Shown here piece after piece: positions 7,534-12,997 of a stretch of 15,972 nucleotides of DNA; the stretch's first letter is position 1; each line of letters begins with the position of its first letter. Below the pieces are notes generated by a model. It had not been told where the DNA came from, made no database searches, and worked only from the letters and a program-made list of their open reading frames with translations. The stretch comes from Gammaproteobacteria bacterium (GTDB lineage: Bacteria > Pseudomonadota > Gammaproteobacteria > GCA-001735895): the NCBI GenBank assembly GCA_027293245.1, contig JAPUFZ010000364.1, forward strand, positions 1 through 15,972. Reading direction: 5' to 3'. Position numbers and translations under genes: made by a program.

Positions 7534-8628
7534 CTACTGGGGTGGCACTAATACCAACTTACCGGTGTGTTTCTTGGCAATAAAATCCTGCTGTGCCTGG
7601 ACGATATCCTCGAGCGCATAAGAACCGGCAACCAGCGGTTGAATTTCACCGTGTTCGATATAACCAACCAGGTTCTCAAATATTGATTTATGCTGAAAGG
7701 TGCAGCCAAAAAACGATAAATCCTTCAGATAAAGTGTGCGTACATCCAGTTCCACTATCGGGCCCGCAATAGCGCCCGCGGTCACGTAACGACCGCCGCG
7801 TTTTAAAACATCGAGCAATTGTGGCCATTGCGGACCGGCAACCAGGTCGACGACAACGTCGATCGAGTCTTTTCCAAGTTCACTTACCAGGTCGCTATTC
7901 CGGTCTATGACCTGATCGGCACCCAGGCTTCGCACTTCATCAGCCTTGGTACTAGACGCAATTCCGATGATCTTTGCACCGCGCCGTATGGCCAGTTGCA
8001 CCGCTGCGGAACCAACACCACCCGAGGCACCGGTAATCAACACTGTTTCTGCGCTCACACTCGCGCGTTCCAGCATGCCTTCGGCTGTTGCATAGGCACA
8101 GGGGAAAGACGCCAGTTCTATATCAGTGAGATTACTGTCTATCGTCAGCGCATCGACCGACGCGGTTTTTGCATATTGCGCAAATGCACCGTCATATTCT
8201 GATCCAAATGTCTGGCAGGCAAAATCGATACCTCCCGCATAGGTGGTTTGAATGGGACGTACCAGCACCCGCTCGCCCACCCTGCCCGGGTCAACCTGGC
8301 TACCGGTTGCGACTATTTGACCGCAACAATCAGCACCCTGAATTCGTGGGAATTCGAGCGCTTCACCCGACCAGCTACCGTCTTTATCATCTGCTACTTC
8401 AAAACCGGATGCTCCGCCGGCATTGGTATCGGTGGTGACGCTCTTCGAGTACCATGCGATGCGCGTATTGATATCGGTATTATTAACACCAGCCGCAGCC
8501 ACACGTATCAGAACTTCATCAACTCCCGGCACCGGTACCTTGACATCGTCACGGTACTCGAGTTTTTCGAAGCCTCCGTGTCCGGTTAACAGGACCGCGG
8601 TCATGGAATCGGGTATCGGTTTTATCAT
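7534..8628 (-). CDS. MDR-superfamily zinc-type alcohol dehydrogenase / quinone oxidoreductase
   Basis: A 364-residue medium-chain dehydrogenase/reductase, cytosolic and presumably NAD(P)H-dependent. The GroES-like catalytic domain occupies ~1-165, with GVNNTDINTR at 47-56 and IQGADCCGQIVATG at 96-109. The Rossmann fold begins at TVLITGASGGVGSAAVQLA (195-213), giving a G-x-S-G-G-V-G nucleotide loop, which favours NADPH/quinone-oxidoreductase-like members over classical zinc alcohol dehydrogenases. An insertion of about 35 residues at ~58-92, rich in Gly and Asp, is longer than in standard Qor. The structural four-Cys zinc cluster is absent. GGAGAG at 8635-8640 is a good Shine-Dalgarno sequence and touches the stop of the decarboxylase gene, so the two genes are coupled. 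It could reduce the aldehyde made by that decarboxylase (inference). Confidence 0.88.
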   Translation of the reverse strand: MIKPIPDSMTAVLLTGHGGFEKLEYRDDVKVPVPGVDEVLIRVAAAGVNNTDINTRIAWYSKSVTTDTNAGGASGFEVADDKDGSWSGEALEFPRIQGADCCGQIVATGSQVDPGRVGERVLVRPIQTTYAGGIDFACQTFGSEYDGAFAQYAKTASVDALTIDSNLTDIELASFPCAYATAEGMLERASVSAETVLITGASGGVGSAAVQLAIRRGAKIIGIASSTKADEVRSLGADQVIDRNSDLVSELGKDSIDVVVDLVAGPQWPQLLDVLKRGGRYVTAGAIAGPIVELDVRTLYLKDLSFFGCTFQHKSIFENLVGYIEHGEIQPLVAGSYALEDIVQAQQDFIAKKHTGKLVLVPPQ

Positions 8629-8639
8629 TCACATCTCTC

Positions 8640-9755
8640 CTAAACAGCCCGCATAAAACGATTTTTAATATCCAGCGCTTTAAGCGGTATCTCGCCACCG
8701 GCCTTATCATTACCAGCGCGGATCATGTAATGCACAAATCGTAGTTTATCTTTAAGCGCAGCAGCAAATTGATCATCGTCATCGGTCATGATGCTACTAC
8801 TAACACCCATAGATCGAATGATTGCGCTCAGGTTTACGCCCTTCGAGCTCAATGTAGGCTGACTGCCGGTGGACCCCCAACTACCATTATCCAGGCAAAT
8901 AATGGTGAGATTTTCCGGGTCAAAGGTAGCGATGTCGAGCAATTGATTGGGATTGAAGAAAAATGATCCATCTCCATCGATGACGTAAACATGGCGGTGC
9001 CTGATTTCTTCAGCAAGGCCAATGCCTACCTCCGTGGCGGAGCCGAGAGCACCGAGCATATAGAAGTTAAGATCACGGTCCGAGGTGTTGTACAGTTCCT
9101 TGGATGGAAAGCCGATCTGGGAGACCACAATATCATCCGCCCCAATAGCATCCATTATTACCCGGATAGCATCAATTCGAGTTCCCGTTGGTGTACCAGT
9201 GTAACCCTCCGCCGCAACCGAAACCGGTTTAATTACAGGCTCACCAAAAACGTGGTAGTCGGCGCTATTGGTTTCCCAGAGTTGCGGCGATATCAAGTAA
9301 ACCTTTAGCTTATTGGTTTCGAAGCACCGCGCAATATCTGCATCTAAACCCTGCAGATCATCCGCGGATTTAAGAATGCTGTACTCGACCTCTATGGCCT
9401 GGAGTAAATCTTCCACCTTGCTGCCGAATATGATCTGGGCCTCAATCGGTTCCTGATAGTATCCGCGCCAGGAAACAAATATTGGCAGCGCCTCCGCATA
9501 CAGCTTTTGCATGGTGTAAAGCTCGGTCACCAGGTTTCCCAGGCCCGTATTCTGGATCATCATCGCCGATCGTTTTCCGGCCAGGCTGCGTCCAAAGCAA
9601 AGCCCCAGGCCAACAGATTCTTTGGTAATATTCCAGATCTCAATATTGTCCGGTACGTGCTGCATCAGGTTATTGAGTTTATTACAGGGCAGGTAAGTCA
9701 CCTTGTCGACACTATTGGTAATCAGGCTGTGCCAAACCCTTTGCGCATTGTTCAT
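8640..9755 (-). CDS. TPP-dependent 2-oxo-acid decarboxylase, sulfopyruvate decarboxylase-like (ComD-ComE in one chain)
   Basis: A 371-residue thiamine-diphosphate enzyme. Residues ~1-175 form the PYR domain and resemble ComD: the putative cofactor-activating E46 lies in TKESVGLGLCFG, followed by MMIQNTGLGN (65-74) and WRGYYQEPIEAQ (96-107). Residues ~190-371 form the PP domain and resemble ComE: IGFPSKELY (214-222), DRDLNFYMLGALG (226-238), and the TPP/Mg motif GDG (261-263) reaching DN (289-290) before GSWGSTGSQPT. Sulfopyruvate decarboxylase converts sulfopyruvate to sulfoacetaldehyde and CO2. Phosphonopyruvate decarboxylase is the nearest alternative, is usually a single chain of similar size, and cannot be excluded. 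It is the first gene of the minus-strand block and is coupled to the MDR reductase. The Shine-Dalgarno sequence is weak. Family is firm; substrate is inferred. Confidence 0.85.
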   Translation of the reverse strand: MNNAQRVWHSLITNSVDKVTYLPCNKLNNLMQHVPDNIEIWNITKESVGLGLCFGRSLAGKRSAMMIQNTGLGNLVTELYTMQKLYAEALPIFVSWRGYYQEPIEAQIIFGSKVEDLLQAIEVEYSILKSADDLQGLDADIARCFETNKLKVYLISPQLWETNSADYHVFGEPVIKPVSVAAEGYTGTPTGTRIDAIRVIMDAIGADDIVVSQIGFPSKELYNTSDRDLNFYMLGALGSATEVGIGLAEEIRHRHVYVIDGDGSFFFNPNQLLDIATFDPENLTIICLDNGSWGSTGSQPTLSSKGVNLSAIIRSMGVSSSIMTDDDDQFAAALKDKLRFVHYMIRAGNDKAGGEIPLKALDIKNRFMRAV

Positions 9756-9787
9756 TGTGTTATTTCCAGTTGACTATTGATCATGAT

Positions 9788-9810
9788 TTAATCAGGGAGT
9801 CTCTGATTAA
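9788..9810. promoter_or_regulatory. Inverted repeat TTAATCAG-N7-CTGATTAA, possible operator
   Basis: Perfect eight-base arms (9788-9795 and 9803-9810) flank a seven-base spacer, 33 bp upstream of the decarboxylase start. It straddles the left end of the foldback element, so it may be either a regulator site for the divergent units or a product of that element's insertion. Confidence 0.3.
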
Positions 9811-9953
9811 TTCTGGACGAAGTATATTGCGATCTAAAATATTCATGTTTAAGGCGGAAATCGCACACAATAGCCGGCTATTGCGAAGGTTTTCAACGAA
9901 AAACTGGATATTTTAGGCGTAACATACGAGTTTACGAATTGATCAGAGGCTCC
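9796..9953. mobile_element. Foldback (MITE-like) element, non-coding, imperfect arms of about 79 bp
   Basis: The whole stretch is an imperfect inverted repeat. The outer 18 bases match with two differences (GGAG-x-CTCTGAT-x-AATTC against its complement at 9936-9953). CTAAAATAT at 9834-9842 pairs with ATATTTTAG at 9908-9916. The centre is the perfect palindrome CAATAGCCGGCTATTG (9868-9883). All pairs share the same axis within one base, so this is one long hairpin. There is no ORF. It lies in the 290-bp divergent intergenic region. No convincing target-site duplication was found. It could be a non-autonomous transposon or a chromosomal repeat family. Confidence 0.65.
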
Positions 9954-10045
9954 TTAGTGTTTAACAACCCGAATCGCCAGACAGTATGTTTCAAGCTTAT
10001 ACGATCACTCATTAATTTTACACCTCGTCGTTGAGTTAGTGAAAA

Positions 10046-11152
10046 ATGAAAATAAACTGCATCTCAGTCTGGCAACTCGACTTGCCCCTACACAAACCCT
10101 ATTACCTGTCGGGTGGCAGACTCAAGTTTGAGTGCCTCGATTCGACGATTGTGCGAATCGATACCGATGAAGGCATCTCGGGTTGGGGTGAGGGTTGCCC
10201 CTGGGGTGTAACCTACCTGCCGGCTTTCGGTAAGGGCATCAGGGCCGGTATCGATGAACTCGCGCCGCTTTTAATCGGCCGGGATCCCCGGCTCACCGAT
10301 TCGATTAATCGCAGCATGGATCTGGCGCTACCCGGACATCCATATGTCAAATCGGCGATCGATATCGCCTGCTGGGATATTGCCGGTAAATCGGCAAACC
10401 TGCCGATTTGTGAACTGTTGGGTGGGCGCGAGCCCGACCCGGTTCCCATCGCTTCAAGTATTTCCACTGGTTCACCACAGGAAATGCTCGATGAAGTACA
10501 ACGCTTTCGGGACCTGGGATACCGCGTACATTCCTGTAAGGTAGGTGCGAATGTAGCGATGGATATCAAGCGCATCAACCTGCTGTCCGATGACGAGCGC
10601 GAAGGTGAAACCATGTTTTATGATGTTAATCGTGCCTGGTTGCCATACGAAGCGATCACGGTGATGAACGCTGTTTCAGGTATTAGCTCCTGGTTTGAAC
10701 AACCCTGCGAGACGCTGGATGAAATTGCGCAGGTTCGTCGCCAGACTAGCCATCCGATTTGTATCGACGAGGCACTGCGCGACTACAACGATTTAGTGCG
10801 TATCCAGTCCGAGGGAATCGCCGAACTGGTGAATATCAAGATCAACCGTGTCGGCGGATTGACCAGGGCCAGACAGATTCGTGATTTTTGCCTGCAGACC
10901 GGTATCGCAATGCTGATTATGGACACCGGTGGTAGCGTGCTTGCTGATACCAGCTGTGCGCACCTGGCCCAGACTATACCGCAACCTTCCTGCCCTGGTG
11001 TCTGGTCCTGCCAGGAGATGGTCGCAGTCGATACGGCACCAGGACAGGGGGCCCGTAATATTGAAGGTTGTTTTAGCGCACCCGAGTTACCCGGGCTCGG
11101 AGTCGAGCCGGACCTTGCTATCCTGGGTGATCCAGTGGTAGTTTATCGATAA
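10046..11152 (+). CDS. Enolase-superfamily enzyme, cis-3-hydroxy-L-proline dehydratase-like
   Basis: A 368-residue mandelate racemase/muconate lactonizing enzyme family member. From memory, its sequence closely follows cis-3-hydroxy-L-proline dehydratase, which removes water to give delta-1-pyrroline-2-carboxylate. Shared blocks include LSGGRLKFE (21-29), GWGEGCPWGVTYLPA (46-60) and MDLALPGHPY (91-100). The capping domain spans ~1-130 and the barrel ~131-368. Acid/base lysines K165 (end of strand 2) and K265 (strand 6) are present, with metal ligands D193 (YDVNRAW), E218 (FEQPC) and D241 or E242 (IDEA). The strand-7 region reads MDTGGSVLAD, without a His-Asp dyad, as expected for a two-lysine enzyme. 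The start is fixed by an in-frame stop at 10040. It is transcribed away from the decarboxylase block, with no clear Shine-Dalgarno sequence. Hydroxyproline-betaine epimerase is a less likely alternative. Confidence 0.88.
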   Translation: MKINCISVWQLDLPLHKPYYLSGGRLKFECLDSTIVRIDTDEGISGWGEGCPWGVTYLPAFGKGIRAGIDELAPLLIGRDPRLTDSINRSMDLALPGHPYVKSAIDIACWDIAGKSANLPICELLGGREPDPVPIASSISTGSPQEMLDEVQRFRDLGYRVHSCKVGANVAMDIKRINLLSDDEREGETMFYDVNRAWLPYEAITVMNAVSGISSWFEQPCETLDEIAQVRRQTSHPICIDEALRDYNDLVRIQSEGIAELVNIKINRVGGLTRARQIRDFCLQTGIAMLIMDTGGSVLADTSCAHLAQTIPQPSCPGVWSCQEMVAVDTAPGQGARNIEGCFSAPELPGLGVEPDLAILGDPVVVYR

Positions 11153-11179
11153 TCAAATAGACGACTACATCTGTAATTC

Positions 11180-11193
11180 TTGATCTAGGTCAA
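11180..11193 (+). promoter_or_regulatory. FNR/Anr-type binding site
   Basis: TTGATCTAGGTCAA matches the FNR/Anr consensus TTGAT-N4-ATCAA at nine of ten fixed positions. A -10-like TATTGT at 11216-11221 lies exactly 22 bases beyond it, the spacing of a class II FNR-activated promoter centred at -41.5. This predicts a transcript start near 11228, some 24 bases before the small ORF at 11252. Confidence 0.6.
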
Positions 11194-11224
11194 TACTGCG
11201 CCAGGCACCCAACGATATTGTCGG

Positions 11225-11243
11225 CCCTCTCTGCAGACGAGGG
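11225..11243 (+). promoter_or_regulatory. Hairpin that would pair with the ribosome binding site of the small ORF
   Basis: CCCTC (11225-11229) can pair with GAGGG (11239-11243), which is also the Shine-Dalgarno core of the ORF at 11252. The nine-base loop holds CTGCAG. The stem is only five pairs, so the effect on translation is speculative. Confidence 0.3.
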
Positions 11244-11251
11244 ACAGATCA

Positions 11252-11359
11252 ATGGTAGACAACGACGATAAATCAACGGCGATACAAATCGGTGTCCTGA
11301 TACTAATGTTCATAGTTATCGGCGTCATTCTGGTAATTGCGGCGAATATAATCGCCTGA
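11252..11359 (+). CDS. Small single-helix membrane protein, 35 residues, unknown function
   Basis: A short gene supported by a good ribosome binding site (GAGGGA at 11239-11244, seven bases before ATG), an upstream FNR/Anr-like promoter and clear protein logic. The N-terminus is polar and acidic (MVDNDDKSTA). One hydrophobic helix follows from residue ~11 to 35 (IQIGVLILMF then IVIGVILVIA), ending in TGA. It should be an inner-membrane protein with the acidic N-terminus probably in the cytosol. I do not recognise the family. Its size and predicted oxygen control recall small accessory subunits of respiratory oxidases such as CydX or CcoQ, but there are no oxidase genes here and the sequence match is not evident. 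An imperfect hairpin follows at 11367-11386. Reality of the gene is inferred from context, not homology. Confidence 0.6.
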   Translation: MVDNDDKSTAIQIGVLILMFIVIGVILVIAANIIA

Positions 11360-11366
11360 TTGCCAT

Positions 11367-11386
11367 ACCGGAGGCATGGTTCCGGT
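11367..11386 (+). terminator. Hairpin downstream of the 35-residue ORF
   Basis: ACCGGA (11367-11372) and TCCGGT (11381-11386) form a perfect six-base stem with an eight-base loop, seven bases after the TGA stop. No T-tract follows, so it is at best a weak terminator or an mRNA 3' stabiliser. Confidence 0.3.
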
Positions 11387-11401
11387 TAGCTGAATAATAA
11401 C

Positions 11402-11474
11402 GGGAGTACAATGGTTAATTCAATTGGTTCCCGAAAGTCACGAAGATCGGTGAAGAACCAGGTAATGTACTCCC
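11402..11474 (+). other. Foldable non-coding stretch with nested inverted repeats
   Basis: Nested arms occur on one axis: GGGAGTAC (11402-11409) with GTACTCCC (11467-11474), GGTTC (11426-11430) with GAACC (11455-11459), and CCGA (11431-11434) with TCGG (11447-11450). The RNA could fold as a branched hairpin. A 34-codon ORF (11411-11515) overlaps it but looks unlike a protein. The rest of 11387-11591 holds only the predicted promoter of the next gene. Confidence 0.3.
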
Positions 11475-11522
11475 TGAATTTGTCTACTCAACGGATTGTG
11501 ACAAACTCCGCATAAGTCTTCC

Positions 11523-11551
11523 TTGATCGTGGGTGTGACTGTGTTTAAGAT
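11523..11551 (+). promoter_or_regulatory. Predicted sigma70 promoter of the outer-membrane protein gene
   Basis: TTGATC (11523-11528) and TAAGAT (11546-11551) each match four of six consensus bases and are 17 bp apart. The expected transcript start near 11558 leaves a leader of about 34 bases with AAAGG six bases before the ATG at 11592. Confidence 0.45.
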
Positions 11552-11591
11552 GCCTCCGAAATAGCTACAAGCTCAATAACAAAGGTCATAA

Positions 11592-12080
11592 ATGATGCGT
11601 AATACACACCTGTATCCGGCTGCTTTTATATTACTATCTTGCGCGTGGGTTACACCAGTGTTTGCTGATGAAAGCCAACCCTTGCTGGATAAAAACAAGT
11701 TTTCGATGGGTGGCGGCATTTCTACTAACTCAGTTAGTGGACCTGTCAGTGATGAAATCGGTTACCAGTTTTTTGGTGCTTACAACTTAAATCAGATTAA
11801 CCTGATGGAGGGTGTGCATAGCTCGGTAGAATTTGGTTATATGGATTATGGTTTTTCGGGAGATAGTTCCGGTATCTGGGCAACTTATGTAGTTGATGGG
11901 TCCCTTGGCGGAAAATTTGGCTGGTTGGCGCGCTTAGGACTGGATATTGGCGATGATAGTGGCCTGATGCTCGGCGTGGGCCTGGGTTATTCGGTAAATT
12001 CGAGAATGGAACTTCGTGGTGAGTATGTTATTCGTGATGAAGTAGATTCTCTGCAGTTCAATATCCTTTATGATCTATAA
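11592..12080 (+). CDS. Small outer-membrane beta-barrel protein, porin-like, with signal peptide
   Basis: A 162-residue exported protein of no specific known role. Residues 1-25 are a Sec signal peptide with a hydrophobic core (AAFILLSCAWVT) and a cleavage site after VFA. The mature part is made of alternating amphipathic strands with Gly and aromatic residues: FSMGGGIST, YQFFGAYNL, SSVEFGYMDYGF, WATYVVDGSLGGKFGWLARLG, LMLGVGLGYSV, RMELRGEYVIRD. It ends LQFNILYDL, close to a barrel-insertion signature. Length suits an eight-stranded barrel of the OmpA/OmpW/Opa fold. The Shine-Dalgarno AAAGG favours the first of two adjacent ATG codons. A predicted promoter lies just upstream. Its stop region overlaps the stop of the convergent acyltransferase gene by six bases, leaving no room for a separate terminator. 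Confidence 0.8.
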   Translation: MMRNTHLYPAAFILLSCAWVTPVFADESQPLLDKNKFSMGGGISTNSVSGPVSDEIGYQFFGAYNLNQINLMEGVHSSVEFGYMDYGFSGDSSGIWATYVVDGSLGGKFGWLARLGLDIGDDSGLMLGVGLGYSVNSRMELRGEYVIRDEVDSLQFNILYDL

Positions 12081-12971
12081 CAAGTCGTCATACAATGGTG
12101 ATTCACCATCTGGCCGGATGCCGAAGCGTTTGTAGCCCCACTGGTATTGGGCCGGGCATTGGCGTACACACTGCTCGACACCCTGGTTAAGCGCGGTGAC
12201 GGAAACCCGCAGATCCGGGTCTGAAATTTGCGTCGCTATTGCACTGAAATGAAAGTCGTAACCGGCGCCTCCCGGTAAGCGCTCGGCCCAGCCAAACAAT
12301 ACCTTGCAATCGGTTTTTTGCGCCAGTTTGGAAAGCAACACCATGGTCAGCGCCTCGATACCGAAAAAAGGCGCAAACTGACCCTGGCCCGCTTTCGGTT
12401 GCTGATCGGGCAGGATGCCGACCAGTTGACCCTTGCGGATCGCCTGAAACAGCTGACGCACGCCTCTGCCATCAGCTGGAATCAACTTCACGCCGGTGCG
12501 TTCGCGTCCTTGAACAATCACTTGCTCAACACCCCGGTCGCGGGGTCTCTTGTATAAGATGACGGTTTCAATGCGCGTGGGCAGGTATTGGCCCATTAGC
12601 TCCCAACAGCCCAGATGCGGCGCGACCAGCAGCACACCCTGACCCGATTCACAGGCCTGTTCGAAAACATCGAGGCCGTGAATTTTTCGGATCAAACCAT
12701 ATATTCGCTCCGGCTTCTGGTACCAGAACCAGCCAAGCTCAAGAAAAGTCTGCGCCATCGATCGCAGGCTGTCGCGCACCAGTAATTCTTGCTTGGCAGG
12801 CTCAAGTTCCGGCAAACACAGTTCGATATTGCGTCTGGCCAGGCGTAAATTGCGATTGGGGGTCCGGTAAAGCAGGCTGCCAAGTACAGCTCCCACGGCC
12901 AGGCTGAAGCGCAACGGCAAGATGCCGAACAGGCGCAGAAAGCCGGTCATTAGCAGGCCTCGAAAAGTCAT
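12075..12971 (-). CDS. Lysophospholipid/lipid A acyltransferase, LpxL/HtrB family
   Basis: A 298-residue membrane-associated acyltransferase. LpxL/HtrB enzymes add a secondary acyl chain to Kdo2-lipid A, using acyl-ACP, on the inner leaflet of the inner membrane. Residues ~1-35 carry a hydrophobic anchor. The catalytic HX4E motif is HLGCWE (H119, E124), preceded by GVLLVAP. Substrate-binding blocks follow: YKRPRD (140-145), the GVKLIPADGRGVRQ region (160-173), LVGILPDQQPK (183-193) and FFG (202-204). QYQWGYKRF (275-283) is the family C-terminal signature. Whether it acts as lauroyl (LpxL) or myristoyl (LpxM) transferase cannot be told. It starts 26 bases after the M48 protease gene on the same strand and may be its operon partner. 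No clear Shine-Dalgarno sequence. Length is normal. Confidence 0.9.
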   Translation of the reverse strand: MTFRGLLMTGFLRLFGILPLRFSLAVGAVLGSLLYRTPNRNLRLARRNIELCLPELEPAKQELLVRDSLRSMAQTFLELGWFWYQKPERIYGLIRKIHGLDVFEQACESGQGVLLVAPHLGCWELMGQYLPTRIETVILYKRPRDRGVEQVIVQGRERTGVKLIPADGRGVRQLFQAIRKGQLVGILPDQQPKAGQGQFAPFFGIEALTMVLLSKLAQKTDCKVLFGWAERLPGGAGYDFHFSAIATQISDPDLRVSVTALNQGVEQCVRQCPAQYQWGYKRFGIRPDGESPLYDDLL

Positions 12972-12997
12972 TATACTGTTCTAGGTCGGGTCCACTA

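Noticed and set aside
7819..8589. Plus-strand ORFs opposite the MDR reductase
   Set aside because: The minus-strand enzyme has clear family motifs throughout; the antisense translations look random.
9777..9790. Possible second FNR box TTGATCATGATTTA near the decarboxylase start
   Set aside because: The right half-site matches only three of five consensus bases.
11411..11515. 34-codon ORF after a GGGAG sequence
   Set aside because: The spacing to ATG is only four bases, the peptide has no helix or signal, and it overlaps a region better explained as foldable RNA.
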